From CAZQXD01 sp964597315 (GTDB lineage Bacteria; Pseudomonadota; Gammaproteobacteria; Competibacterales; Competibacteraceae): a DNA stretch of 48,437 bases. How positions within the stretch are numbered: the first letter of the stretch is position 1; each line of letters begins with the position of its first letter. The notes under the pieces were generated by a model, which had not been told where the DNA came from, did not search any database, and saw only the letters and a program-made list of their open reading frames with translations. Of the stretch, positions 24,080-32,786 are shown piece by piece. The DNA is taken from the NCBI GenBank assembly GCA_964597315.1, contig CAZQXD010000032.1, forward strand, positions 1-48,437, written 5' to 3'. The position numbers and the translations under genes are program-made.

Positions 24080-25075
24080 ATGTTTAAGTTCGGGAAAGGC
24101 AAGCCCTCCCCAGAAAACGTCACGGATTCGGTAGACCACAAAACCCCCGACCTGTTCAGTCGCCTCAAGAATCGCCTGGCCCGTACCCGTAATGGCCTTT
24201 CCGGCGGCCTGGCCGAACTTCTGCTCGGCAAAAAAACCATTGACGACGAGGTTCTGGAAGAATTGGAAACCCGCCTGCTAATGGCCGATGTGGGCGTGGA
24301 GGCGACCAATACCATCATCAAGGGGCTGGCCGAGCGCGTCTCACGCAAACAGTTGGCGGACCCGACGGCGTTAATGAACGCCTTGCGAGACGAGATGCTG
24401 GCGATTCTCGATCCTTGCGGCCAGCCGTTGAAAGTGTCTCCGGCCCAGCGGCCCTATGTGATTTTGATGGTGGGCGTCAACGGCGTCGGCAAGACTACCA
24501 CCATCGGCAAGCTGGCCAAACGCCTGCAAGCCGACGGCAAGTCGGTCATGCTGGCCGCCGGTGACACGTTTCGCGCCGCCGCCGTGGAGCAGCTTCAGGT
24601 CTGGGGCCAGCGCAACGGCATTCCGGTCATTGCCCAGCAGAAAGGCGCCGATGCTGCATCGGTGGTCTACGACGCAGTCCAGGCCGCCCAAGCCCGTCAT
24701 ATGGATGTGCTGATCGCGGATACCGCCGGGCGCCTGCATACCCAGGCCCATCTCATGGAAGAACTGAAAAAAATCAAGCGCGTCATCGGCAAGCTGGATA
24801 GCCTGGCGCCCCATGAAATCATGCTGGTGGTGGACGCTGGCACGGGCCAAAATGCCCTGTCCCAGGCCATTCAGTTCCATCAGGCGGTAACCCTGACCGG
24901 CATCACCTTGACTAAACTGGATGGCACCGCCAAGGGTGGGATCATCTTCGCCATCGCCAAGCGTTTGGCCATACCCATTCGATTCATAGGGGTGGGGGAA
25001 AGCATAGAGGATCTGCGTAGCTTCGAGGCCGACGAATTTGTCGATGCATTGCTCAGCCAATCCCCCGATCACTAA
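24080..25075 (+). CDS. ftsY: signal recognition particle receptor FtsY
   Basis: SRP GTPase of 331 residues that brings ribosome-SRP complexes to SecYEG. NG domain motifs are GVNGVGKTTTIGKLA (G1), DTFRAAA, DTAGR and TKLDGTAKGG. The N-terminal acidic A domain is short (about 30 residues before the N domain) compared with E. coli. The ATG at 24080 is 73 bases from the divergent peptidase start; they must share one small promoter region. ftsE and ftsX, which usually follow, are not here: rpoH comes next. Confidence 0.97.
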   Translation: MFKFGKGKPSPENVTDSVDHKTPDLFSRLKNRLARTRNGLSGGLAELLLGKKTIDDEVLEELETRLLMADVGVEATNTIIKGLAERVSRKQLADPTALMNALRDEMLAILDPCGQPLKVSPAQRPYVILMVGVNGVGKTTTIGKLAKRLQADGKSVMLAAGDTFRAAAVEQLQVWGQRNGIPVIAQQKGADAASVVYDAVQAAQARHMDVLIADTAGRLHTQAHLMEELKKIKRVIGKLDSLAPHEIMLVVDAGTGQNALSQAIQFHQAVTLTGITLTKLDGTAKGGIIFAIAKRLAIPIRFIGVGESIEDLRSFEADEFVDALLSQSPDH

Positions 25076-25153
25076 AGCGGTGGACCTCTCACCCGTAGCT
25101 TGAACAGGCACGCTTGCCTGACAACCACATCATTGCCGGAATTCTCCCTGGCT

Positions 25154-25183
25154 TTGTCACTCAAAGGCTCAGAGTGCTACCAT
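25154..25183 (+). promoter_or_regulatory. candidate sigma-70 promoter of rpoH
   Basis: TTGTCA (25154-25159), an 18-base spacer and TACCAT (25178-25183), ending 31 bases before the rpoH ATG. A hairpin, CAGGCA-CGCT-TGCCTG, lies further up near 25105-25122 and may close the ftsY transcript, without a T-run. Confidence 0.4.
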
Positions 25184-25214
25184 TTGCAACTTCCCTAAGT
25201 GGAGAACCCTTCCC

Positions 25215-26084
25215 ATGACCAGTGCCCTGGTACCTAAAACCGTCAAGCTCCCCGCCATCGTGGGCGATCTGGAAGCATATGTTAGAACGGTCAACGGGAT
25301 CGCCATGCTGGACGCAGAGGAAGAACGGCGTCTGGCGCGGCGTCTGCGCCGCGACAACAATCTCGAAGCGGCACGCCAGCTCGTCACCTCGCATCTACGC
25401 TTCGTGGTGCATATCGCGCGGGGTTACATCGGCTACGGCCTGCCTCTGGGCGACCTCATTCAAGAGGGCAATATTGGCCTAATGAAAGCGGTCCGGCGTT
25501 TCGATCCGGCCCACGGCGTGAGACTGGTATCCTTCGCCGTTCACTGGATACGGGCCGAGATTCATGAATTTATCCTCCGTAATTGGCGGATCGTGAAAAT
25601 CGCCACCACCAAAGCCCAACGCAAACTGTTTTTCAATCTTCGCAGTTCCAAGAAACGCCTGGGCTGGCTGAACCAGGAGGAAATCAATACCGTGGCCCGC
25701 GACCTGGGCGTCAACACCGAGACCGTGCTGGAAATGGAATCCCGTCTCAGTGGCCAGGACTTACCCTTCGACCCTGCGGCGGAATCCGACGATACGGACG
25801 AGCGAGATGGGCGGGCTCCCGCCCACTATTTGCAGGATGTTCGTAACGATCCGGCCAGGCAATTGGAACAACAGGACTGGGACGAGCAATCCCGCCGCCG
25901 CCTGACTAAGGCGCTGGCCTTATTGGACCCGCGCAGTCGGGACATCGTGAAACGCCGCTGGCTAGATGAACACAAGCCCACCTTGCAGGAACTTGCCCTG
26001 AACTACGGAATCTCCGCTGAACGGATCAGACAATTGGAGAACAATGCCTTCCAAAAACTGAAAGCCAGTATCGCGATTACCTGA
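25215..26084 (+). CDS. rpoH: heat-shock sigma factor (sigma-32)
   Basis: RNA polymerase sigma factor of 289 residues directing heat-shock genes. It has sigma region 2 (GDLIQEGNIGLMKAVRRFDP), the RpoH box QRKLFFNLR (135-143) that contacts core and marks this family, and region 4 with the helix-turn-helix (LNYGISAERIRQLE). The ATG at 25215 follows GGAGAA. Its mRNA leader is short, so a thermosensor like that of E. coli would have to lie in the coding part. Confidence 0.97.
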   Translation: MTSALVPKTVKLPAIVGDLEAYVRTVNGIAMLDAEEERRLARRLRRDNNLEAARQLVTSHLRFVVHIARGYIGYGLPLGDLIQEGNIGLMKAVRRFDPAHGVRLVSFAVHWIRAEIHEFILRNWRIVKIATTKAQRKLFFNLRSSKKRLGWLNQEEINTVARDLGVNTETVLEMESRLSGQDLPFDPAAESDDTDERDGRAPAHYLQDVRNDPARQLEQQDWDEQSRRRLTKALALLDPRSRDIVKRRWLDEHKPTLQELALNYGISAERIRQLENNAFQKLKASIAIT

Positions 26085-26254
26085 AGCGGCGCTTCGGTTC
26101 TCAAGCTGATCCAGTCGCCGGGGCAGCCTTTTGCCCCAGCCCAGTCCGCGCTTGCCTTCCCAGTGCCACGATTCCTGTTAAATCTTTCCTTTGAAGCATT
26201 TCCATCACGCTGTATTTTATCATCTTAATTCGCAACGCTCTCGACGCCGCGCCT

Positions 26255-26339
26255 TATCGGCCGATAGAGGAGCGAAAGCGGCTTGCCGCTAAACCTGTCC
26301 CCTAGCAGACAGGCATCTGCCCTCTTTATGGAGAAGAGG
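26255..26339 (+). promoter_or_regulatory. dyad-rich leader of dksA
   Basis: Four dyads follow within 85 bases: TATCGGCCGATA (26255-26266), AGCGGC-TT-GCCGCT (26277-26290), GCAGA-N6-TCTGC (26305-26320) and CCTCTT-N7-AAGAGG (26321-26339), the last two touching and the last leading into TTTG. The remaining spacer from 26085 has one more stem, GGGGCA-N6-TGCCCC near 26127-26144, likely the rpoH 3' end. No gene is seen in 26085-26374. Confidence 0.45.
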
Positions 26340-26374
26340 TTTGATTCAACACAATCACATTGAGGAGGAAGGTC

Positions 26375-26797
26375 ATGGCTGACGAAACGGTCACGGGCTT
26401 TACCCCTTATCAGCCCGAATCCGACGAAGCGTATATGAATGAACGCCAGCGGGCGCATTTCAAGCAGCTTCTGGTCGCCTGGAAACAGGAGCTTATGGAA
26501 GAAAGCGAACGCACCGTCCACCACATGCGGGATGAAGTCCTTAACCTACCGGACCCCAACGACCGGGCCAGTCAGGAAGAAGAAGTTTCCATCGAGCTGC
26601 GCGCCCGGGATCGGGAACGCAAGCTCCTGCGCAAGATTGAAAAAGCCCTCAACCGTCTGGCCGTTGACGAATACGGCTACTGCGAGTCCTGCGGCGAGGA
26701 TATCGGCATCCGTCGCCTGGAGGCTCGCCCCACGGCGGAACTGTGCATCGACTGTAAGCAACTGGAAGAGCAAAAAGAGAAAAACTGGGCCGCTTGA
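26375..26797 (+). CDS. dksA: RNA polymerase-binding transcription factor DksA
   Basis: Co-factor of (p)ppGpp that enters the polymerase secondary channel and adjusts rRNA and amino-acid promoters. The 140 residues show the coiled-coil tip DPNDRAS (60-66) with the two key aspartates and alanine, and the zinc finger C103, C106, C124, C127. GAGGAGGAAGG precedes the ATG at 26375. It is a lone gene between a structured leader and a long palindrome. Confidence 0.97.
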   Translation: MADETVTGFTPYQPESDEAYMNERQRAHFKQLLVAWKQELMEESERTVHHMRDEVLNLPDPNDRASQEEEVSIELRARDRERKLLRKIEKALNRLAVDEYGYCESCGEDIGIRRLEARPTAELCIDCKQLEEQKEKNWAA

Positions 26798-26806
26798 ATC
26801 GACGCA

Positions 26807-26862
26807 CCCACCGAAACCCTAGACAATCCTCATCAATGAGGGTCGTCCAGAGTTTCGGTGGG
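26807..26862. repeat. 56-base imperfect palindrome between dksA and argS
   Basis: Outer arms CCCACCGAAAC and GTTTCGGTGGG (26807-26817, 26852-26862) pair perfectly over 11 bases; inner arms CCTCAT and ATGAGG (26828-26833, 26836-26841) pair around CA; most of the ten bases between also pair. As RNA it is nearly one 27-base-pair rod. It starts ten bases after the dksA stop. There is no T-run behind it, so termination would not be intrinsic. Confidence 0.7.
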
Positions 26863-26971
26863 AACACCCCGTCAGGCCAGCGCCCCTGTCTCCGCGCTTC
26901 GTCCCGGTTCAGCAAACGGCCAATTCCTTTTAGAATACGGCTTTCCCGAACTTCCAAGGCAGAGGCGCCAC

Positions 26972-28729
26972 TTGAAGAATCACTTGCAGCAACTGCTGAC
27001 CCAAGCCCTGGACGCGCTGCGCCGACAAGGGCTGGTGTCCGCCGATCCCGTGGCGCGAATCGACCGTATCCGTGACCGGGCCCATGGAGATTTTGCTTGT
27101 AACCTGGCCATGATGTTAGCCAAAAGCGCCCGTCGCAAACCCCGGGAGTTAGCCCAGGCTCTGGTGGAGGCGTTGCCTTCCTCCGAACTGGTGGAGCGGG
27201 TGGAGATCGCCGGTCCCGGATTCATTAATTTTTTTATCACCGCCGCCGCCTGGCAATCCGTGGTCAGCGATATCTTGAACCAGGGCGATGACTACGGGCG
27301 GAGCCAGTTGGGCCGGGGCCGGAAGGTGCAGGTGGAGTTCGTCTCCGCCAACCCCACCGGGCCGCTGCACGTAGGCCATGGCCGGGGGGCGGCTTTCGGG
27401 GCCACGGTGGCGGACCTCCTGGAGGCGGTGGGCTTTGATGTACACCGGGAATACTACGTCAACGACGCCGGACGGCAGATGGATATTTTGGCCGCCAGCG
27501 TCTGGCTGCGCTATCTGGAAAAGTGCGGGATCGGTCCCTTTGCCTTCCCGGCCAACGGCTACAAGGGCGAGTATGTGCGAGATATTGCCGCCCGGCTACA
27601 CCGGGAACACGGCGCCGCCTATGCCGTAACCGTGGACCAACTCCTGGCGGGCCTACCCCTGGATGCGCCCCAAGGGGGCGACAAAGAAGACTACATCGAC
27701 GCCATGGTGGCCCGCGCCAAAACGCTACTGGGAGACAACCGCTACCGTCTGGTGTTCGAGTTGGGCCTGAACCAAATTCTCGACGATATTCGCGATGATC
27801 TACGGGAATTCGGCATCACCTATGATGAGTGGTATTCGGAGCGGTCACTGACCGACAAGGGCCTGGTGAATAAAGCTATTGAGACCTTGCGGGAAGCCGG
27901 TCACGTCTACGAGCAGGACGGCGCCCTGTGGTTTCGCTCCAGCGCCTTCGGCGACGAGAAAGACCGGGTGGTGCGGAGGGACAATGGCCAGACGACGTAT
28001 TTCGCCTCTGATATTGCCTACCACATGGACAAATTTCAGCGGGGTTTTGATCAGGTCATCGACGTCTGGGGCGCCGATCACCATGGCTATGTCCCCCGGG
28101 TCAAGGCCGCCCTCCAGGCCATGGGTCTGGACGCGACCCAACTGGACGTGCTGCTGGTGCAGTTCGCCATCCTCTATCGGGGCGGAGAGCGGGTGCAGAT
28201 GTCCACCCGCTCCGGCAGCTTCGTCACGTTGCGAGAGCTGCGCGACGAAGTAGGCTCCGACGCCGCCCGGTTTTTCTACGTCACCCGCAAAAGCGAGCAA
28301 CATTTGGACTTCGACCTGGACTTGGCCAAGTCTCAGTCCAACGACAACCCCATGTATTACATTCAATATGCCCATGCCCGGGTGTGCAGCGTGCTGGGCA
28401 AGCTGGCCGAGCAGGGCCTGGCCCATGACCGTATCCAAGGGGAGGCAGCCCTGGATCAGCTTACCGAACCCCAGGAGCAGGACCTGCTGGTGGCCTTGTC
28501 CCGCTATGTCGAGGTGCTGGAGGCCGCCGCCCTCAATCAAGACCCCCACCTGCTGGCCCATTATCTGCGGGAACTAGCCAATGCTTTCCATACCTATTAC
28601 AACGCCCATCGGGTGCTGGTGGAGGATGCGCCCCTGCGCAATGCTCGCCTCAACCTCAGCCTAGCGGTGCGCCAAGTGGTGAAAAACGGCTTGAATTTGC
28701 TAGGGGTTTCAGCCCCGGAGGTGATGTGA
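26972..28729 (+). CDS. argS: arginyl-tRNA synthetase
   Basis: Class I synthetase of 585 residues, normal for the family. The start is TTG at 26972: the frame runs upstream to 26858, but LKNHLQQLLTQALDALRR matches known N-termini, and AGAGG lies ahead. The additional-domain DFACNLAMMLAKSARRKP, the HIGH motif as HVGH in ANPTGPLHVGHGRG, the KMSKS region as VQMSTRSGSFVTL (naturally altered in ArgRS) and the DALR anticodon domain at the C-terminus are present. Its stop overlaps ftsN by four bases. Confidence 0.97.
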   Translation: MKNHLQQLLTQALDALRRQGLVSADPVARIDRIRDRAHGDFACNLAMMLAKSARRKPRELAQALVEALPSSELVERVEIAGPGFINFFITAAAWQSVVSDILNQGDDYGRSQLGRGRKVQVEFVSANPTGPLHVGHGRGAAFGATVADLLEAVGFDVHREYYVNDAGRQMDILAASVWLRYLEKCGIGPFAFPANGYKGEYVRDIAARLHREHGAAYAVTVDQLLAGLPLDAPQGGDKEDYIDAMVARAKTLLGDNRYRLVFELGLNQILDDIRDDLREFGITYDEWYSERSLTDKGLVNKAIETLREAGHVYEQDGALWFRSSAFGDEKDRVVRRDNGQTTYFASDIAYHMDKFQRGFDQVIDVWGADHHGYVPRVKAALQAMGLDATQLDVLLVQFAILYRGGERVQMSTRSGSFVTLRELRDEVGSDAARFFYVTRKSEQHLDFDLDLAKSQSNDNPMYYIQYAHARVCSVLGKLAEQGLAHDRIQGEAALDQLTEPQEQDLLVALSRYVEVLEAAALNQDPHLLAHYLRELANAFHTYYNAHRVLVEDAPLRNARLNLSLAVRQVVKNGLNLLGVSAPEVM

Positions 28730-29337
28730 GCGCTCGTCGCGACTTTAAGCACCGGGCCACGGCCAAACCTCGGCGCCGCACCCGTTATCATGCCCTGGTG
28801 GTGGGGCTGTTGGTGCTGGTGGGCCTGGTCGGCATCGGCCTGGCCTGGCTCGCCGGATATGGTCCCCAGCCAGCTCCCGCTCCCCAGGCCGAGGCGCCCC
28901 GGCCAGCCCCTACTCCCGCCCCGGCGCCGGAGCAGAGCAAGCCCAAATACGACTTTTATACGGTGTTGCCAGATCGTCAGGTGATTATCCCCCCCGACGA
29001 ACTCACGGCACAAAAACCCCGTAAAATCCAGCCTCCCGCCCAGCCCCCTAAACCATCCCAGTCGGCCGCCACCCAGCCCGCGCCGACCCAACCCACCGCC
29101 GATCCGGCGCCGACCAAGGGCGCTTATCAGGTCCAGGCGGGCGCCTTTCGTAATTATCAGGAGGCCGACCGGATGCGCGCTTCCCTGGTTCTAATGGGTG
29201 TCAACGCCCGCATCGTCAGTGCCGCTGACAGCCGTTTGCACCGGGTGCGGGTGGGCCCCCTGTCCCAGGCCCAGGCCCAGGCCCTGCACCGACGCCTCCA
29301 GCAGAAAGGCATTCAATCCATCATCAGGACCGATTAA
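28726..29337 (+). CDS. ftsN: SPOR-domain cell-division protein (FtsN-like)
   Basis: Bitopic inner-membrane protein of 203 residues: basic cytoplasmic tail, one membrane helix (about 22-46), a proline/alanine-rich linker (APAPQAEAPRPAPTP) with KYDFYTVLPDRQV, and a C-terminal SPOR domain (AYQVQAGAFRNYQEADRM) that binds denuded peptidoglycan at the septum. Its position right after argS is the usual ftsN place in gammaproteobacteria. The start is GTG at 28726 within argS end (GTGA), giving coupled translation. It is shorter than E. coli FtsN (319). Confidence 0.88.
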   Translation: MSARRDFKHRATAKPRRRTRYHALVVGLLVLVGLVGIGLAWLAGYGPQPAPAPQAEAPRPAPTPAPAPEQSKPKYDFYTVLPDRQVIIPPDELTAQKPRKIQPPAQPPKPSQSAATQPAPTQPTADPAPTKGAYQVQAGAFRNYQEADRMRASLVLMGVNARIVSAADSRLHRVRVGPLSQAQAQALHRRLQQKGIQSIIRTD

Positions 29338-29345
29338 GGGACCAA

Positions 29346-29377
29346 AGCGGGTATCCGTACCCGCTATGCTGTAGCAT
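29346..29377. terminator. two adjacent hairpins after ftsN
   Basis: AGCGGGTA-TCCG-TACCCGCT (29346-29365) and ATGCT-GT-AGCAT (29366-29377) stand back to back in the 72-base spacer before the YbaK-HDOD gene. Without a T-run the first may be a 3'-end stabiliser of argS-ftsN; the second lies close to the next ribosome site. Confidence 0.4.
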
Positions 29378-29409
29378 GGTCGAAACCACAGGAGGCGAAC
29401 AGAAACACC

Positions 29410-30816
29410 ATGGCGCTGCCCCACGCAGTACAGACCTATCTGGATCGACACGGATTGCCCCACCGGCTGGTGCCCCATCCCCATACCGAAACTCTGCATC
29501 AGGGCGCCGAAGCCAGACATATTACCCCCCGGCGGCTAGTGCGGGTGGTGGTCCTCAAAGACGGCCAGGGTTTGGTGATGGCCATTCTCCCTGCCTCCCA
29601 TATTCTCGATTTCAACCGTCTGTGCCAGATATCGGAACGGGAACTGGACCCCCTGTACGGCGATGAACTGAATACGTTTTTCAAAGACTGTCAGCCCGGC
29701 TCCCATCCTCCGCTACCCGGTCTTTTTGAACTGCCGAGCCTGATAGACCCCAGCCTGGCGGTTCCCGGAGAGTTGTTTTTCGAAGCCGGCGACCATGATG
29801 TGCTGGTGGGCATGGACAGTGAGGCGTTCCAGACTCTGGTGGGGCCTGATGCTTGCAAGGGTCAGTTTGCCCACCCCGTGGACGCATTGGGCCACGTGGA
29901 GGGCGTCAACGGTGACCCGTCCCAGGGCATCAGCGACGCCGCCAGCCGCTTCGCGCCCCGTTATCTCAAGGAAGGCATCGAGTCCCTCAATGAACTACCG
30001 GCTCTGCCCATCACCGCCCAACGGATTCTGAAATGGCGCGCCAACCCCAAGGACAATGTGGAAGACGAGCTGGCCACCATTATCGAGCAGGACCCTAGCT
30101 TGGCGGCACAAGTGATCCACTGGGCGCGATCACCCTTCTACGGCTATCGGGGCAAGGTGGACTCGGTGCATGCAGCCATCCATCGGGTGCTGGGCTTTGA
30201 TATGGTCATGAATTTGGTCCTGGGTCTGTGCGTCGGCGGCACCTTCCGGGTGCCTCTGGACGGCCCTCTGGGGCTAGACGCCTTCTGGCGCCATAGCGTT
30301 TATTGCTCCGCTCTAACCATGCGGCTGGCCGACTGTCTGCCCAAGGACATCCGCCCCAAGCCAGGGCTGGCCTACCTGGGGGGTTTGCTACATAATTTCG
30401 GCTATCTGTTGCTGGGACATTTGTTCCCCTCCCAGTTTTTTCTTCTCAATCGCTATATCGCGGTGAACAGCCATCTGCCGGTAGGGTTGGTGGAACACTA
30501 CGTGCTGGGCGCCGAGCATTTCCGTATCGGCGCCTGGCTGATGCGGACCTGGAGCATGCCCGAGGAAATCATCGCTGCGGTGCGCTGGCACCATGACGAA
30601 GATTATTCCCGCCCCCATTCCGAGTACCCCAACCTGGTGCTGGTGGCCAACCGCCTGCTACGCCGTCACCGCATCGGCGACGAGACCACTACCGACCTGC
30701 CTCCGGCCATTTTGTCGTCCCTGGGCATATCCGAGGAACTGGCGCTGGAGGCGCTGGACTCCCTAATGGAACGACGCACCGGCCTGGATGACCTGTCCCG
30801 AAGCCTGGCCCGTTGA
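29410..30816 (+). CDS. YbaK/ProX-like domain fused to HDOD domain
   Basis: Protein of 468 residues. The first 150 resemble YbaK/ProX trans-editing deacylases that clear mischarged tRNA (TYLDRHGLPHRLVPHPHTET, then HITPRRLVRVVVLKDGQGL and FFEAGDHDVLVGMD). Residues 185-385 are an HDOD domain (LPALPITAQRILKWRANP, AAIHRVLGFDMVMNL, HNFGYLLLGHLFP), a signalling output related to HD phosphohydrolases without a full metal site. No membrane segment. The first part may be a ligand sensor instead of an enzyme. GGAGG is 16 bases before the ATG. I know this pairing from a few gammaproteobacteria only. Confidence 0.82.
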   Translation: MALPHAVQTYLDRHGLPHRLVPHPHTETLHQGAEARHITPRRLVRVVVLKDGQGLVMAILPASHILDFNRLCQISERELDPLYGDELNTFFKDCQPGSHPPLPGLFELPSLIDPSLAVPGELFFEAGDHDVLVGMDSEAFQTLVGPDACKGQFAHPVDALGHVEGVNGDPSQGISDAASRFAPRYLKEGIESLNELPALPITAQRILKWRANPKDNVEDELATIIEQDPSLAAQVIHWARSPFYGYRGKVDSVHAAIHRVLGFDMVMNLVLGLCVGGTFRVPLDGPLGLDAFWRHSVYCSALTMRLADCLPKDIRPKPGLAYLGGLLHNFGYLLLGHLFPSQFFLLNRYIAVNSHLPVGLVEHYVLGAEHFRIGAWLMRTWSMPEEIIAAVRWHHDEDYSRPHSEYPNLVLVANRLLRRHRIGDETTTDLPPAILSSLGISEELALEALDSLMERRTGLDDLSRSLAR

Positions 30817-30887
30817 CACCCCTCGCCGGGCCGACAGGGCTATTGCTGGGGTTTCAATGCCTGGGTCCTCGGCGGGGTCCGCCAGAC

Positions 30888-31769
30888 TCAGGGATATACT
30901 GTCGACTCCCCCGGCGGGCGGGTCTTGAAGCGCTTATAGCTCCATAAGTACTGCTCGGGGGCATGGCGCACCGCCTGTTCCACAGCGGCATTCACCGCCG
31001 CCACAGACAAGGCCAGGGGCTCATGATTGACCGCCGCTGGAAACGCCTCTACCCGCAGCCGGTAACCTCGCCCCAGGGGCAGCCGCTCGGCGGTCACCAT
31101 GAACACCGGAGCGCCGCTTTTCATGGCCAGCCGGGACAACAGGGCCATGGTATTGGCATCTTGGCCAAAAAAGGATGCGAACACGCCGTTATCTCGGCCT
31201 GGGTCTTGATCCGGCAGGATGCCCAGCACCTGGCCGTTCTTGAGGGCTTGGAACAGCGCCCGCACCCCGCGGGTATCGGTAGGCACGGTGCGCGCCCCCA
31301 GCCGTTCCCGGCCCTGGCGAATGATGGGATCGATGCCCACCCGGCTGGGGCGATATAGGGTGGTGATGGGATAATGGGCCGATACCCAGAGTCCCGCCAC
31401 TTCCCAGGCCCCCAGATGGGGGGTAACGGTGATGGCGCCTCGGCCTTGGGCCACGGCCTGACGCAGACCCTCGGCGCCTTCGGTGTCACGGATCAACTCC
31501 AGCACGTAGCGACCGTCCCATAACCACAGCGGTCCCAACTCCAGCATGGCTTTGGCCGTTTCCATGAGATTGCGGCGTAGTAGCCGCTGGCGATTCCAAG
31601 GGGACAATTCGGGAAAACACAGACCCAGGTTAACGGCGGCCACCCGCCGCTGTTGATTGGGAAACAACCATAATATCCAGCCCAATCCCGCCCCCAGAGC
31701 ATGAATGGCCCACAGGGGTAGGCGAGCCAGAAGTCGCAGTAGGGAGGTGATCAGGGTGCTACGATTCAC
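30888..31769 (-). CDS. LpxL/HtrB-family lysophospholipid (lipid A) acyltransferase
   Basis: Inner-membrane acyltransferase of 293 residues with one N-terminal hydrophobic helix (15-36) and the catalytic HX4E motif HLGAWE (118-123). The LYRPSR and LPDQDPGRDNGVF segments are typical of lauroyl/myristoyl transferases that add secondary acyl chains to Kdo2-lipid A. Which chain it adds is not clear. The start is GTG at 31769, in a GTGA overlap with the DUF2007 gene, so both are translated together with mlaA upstream. Confidence 0.9.
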   Translation of the reverse strand: MNRSTLITSLLRLLARLPLWAIHALGAGLGWILWLFPNQQRRVAAVNLGLCFPELSPWNRQRLLRRNLMETAKAMLELGPLWLWDGRYVLELIRDTEGAEGLRQAVAQGRGAITVTPHLGAWEVAGLWVSAHYPITTLYRPSRVGIDPIIRQGRERLGARTVPTDTRGVRALFQALKNGQVLGILPDQDPGRDNGVFASFFGQDANTMALLSRLAMKSGAPVFMVTAERLPLGRGYRLRVEAFPAAVNHEPLALSVAAVNAAVEQAVRHAPEQYLWSYKRFKTRPPGESTVYP

Positions 31770-31999
31770 GTGTGATCCAGTTCGGCCGAATCGTCCCGAT
31801 CCAGGATAGCCAAGGCCCGCTCCACGTCCGCAGCGGCTACTTGGAGCTTGATGCCACCCACGGCGATGCTGTACAGCCAGTCGGTCTGCACCAGGTGCTG
31901 GTCGGCCAATCGGCAGTCGATACCCTCGGCTAACAGCCGACCCCGGGCGATTTCCGCCAGAGGAAGAAAATCGAAACTAGCAATGGTGATTGAATCCAT
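31766..31999 (-). CDS. DUF2007 family small protein
   Basis: Seventy-seven residues; the pattern of an early ASFDFLPLAEIARGRLLAEGI and a late AADVERALAILD fits DUF2007, small ferredoxin-like-fold proteins of unknown role, sometimes called putative signal transducing proteins. It lies seven bases after mlaA and overlaps the acyltransferase start. The context hints at the outer envelope, but no function is shown. Confidence 0.8.
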   Translation of the reverse strand: MDSITIASFDFLPLAEIARGRLLAEGIDCRLADQHLVQTDWLYSIAVGGIKLQVAAADVERALAILDRDDSAELDHT

Positions 32000-32006
32000 G
32001 ACCGGC

Positions 32007-32786
32007 CTATTGGGCGGGGGCCTCGTCTGGAACGGGTTCGTCGTCTTCCAGGTCGAAATCGTCGTTCAGGAAGTCCGGCCGGGGCGGATTCCCATCGTAG
32101 ACTAGATTACGACGGCGTTGTAGATAAGCTTCACGGAAAAATGCATAGGGGTCCAGGGCGGCGCCCCCGAAAGCCCGCTCGGCGCGCAGAGTGTCTGCCC
32201 TGAGGTCCACCACATACACGGAACGCAGGGCCAGTTGCTTGCCGATTTCCTCATAGCGCCCGATCAGGTCCACGAGGCTGTCCACAGGGATGGACCACAC
32301 ATCTCGGGTCGTGGAAGACCCGATCAGAGGCAGCACCAGATAATAACCCTCTCCCACCCCCCAGTAACCCAGGGTCTGGCCAAAATCCTCCTCATGTTTG
32401 GGCAGGCCCATATGGCTAGCCACGTCGAACACACCCAACAGCCCGAAAATGGAGTTGTAGACGATACGGCTGGTGTCCATGGCCGCCTGCTCGAACTTGA
32501 GCTGCAACAAGTCGTTGAACAGCACCACGACATCGTCCAGATTGCTAAAGAAATTGGTCACCCCATCGTTCACCACCCCCGGGACCACGGCCTTGTAAAT
32601 CTGGGCGGCCGGTTTTAAGGCCAGCTTGTCCACTTTGTCGTTGAAACTGTACATGGTCCGGTTAAAACCCTCGAAAGGGTCTGGATCGTCGCGCATGACC
32701 GTCTCGGTGGACGCGCAACCGGCTCCCAGGGCGAGAACCACCACGCACAGCAGAATACGCCAAAAAGTCAGTAGCTGTCGGTTCAT
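32007..32786 (-). CDS. mlaA: MlaA/VacJ lipoprotein
   Basis: Outer-membrane lipoprotein of 259 residues that removes misplaced phospholipids from the outer leaflet for the Mla transport chain. A lipobox LGAGC puts the lipid cysteine at 24; A25-S26 behind it allow release to the outer membrane. The DPFEGFNRTMYSFNDKVD start and the FGQTLGYWGVGEGYYLVLPL core are diagnostic. The acidic tail (FDLEDDEPVPDE) is variable. It heads a three-gene envelope unit; mlaBCDEF is not in the window. Confidence 0.95.
   Translation of the reverse strand: MNRQLLTFWRILLCVVVLALGAGCASTETVMRDDPDPFEGFNRTMYSFNDKVDKLALKPAAQIYKAVVPGVVNDGVTNFFSNLDDVVVLFNDLLQLKFEQAAMDTSRIVYNSIFGLLGVFDVASHMGLPKHEEDFGQTLGYWGVGEGYYLVLPLIGSSTTRDVWSIPVDSLVDLIGRYEEIGKQLALRSVYVVDLRADTLRAERAFGGAALDPYAFFREAYLQRRRNLVYDGNPPRPDFLNDDFDLEDDEPVPDEAPAQ

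Noticed and set aside
26305..26339. ANTAR double-hairpin target in the dksA leader
   Set aside because: The first loop is six bases but starts with C; the second has seven bases. Neither has A1 and G4 together.
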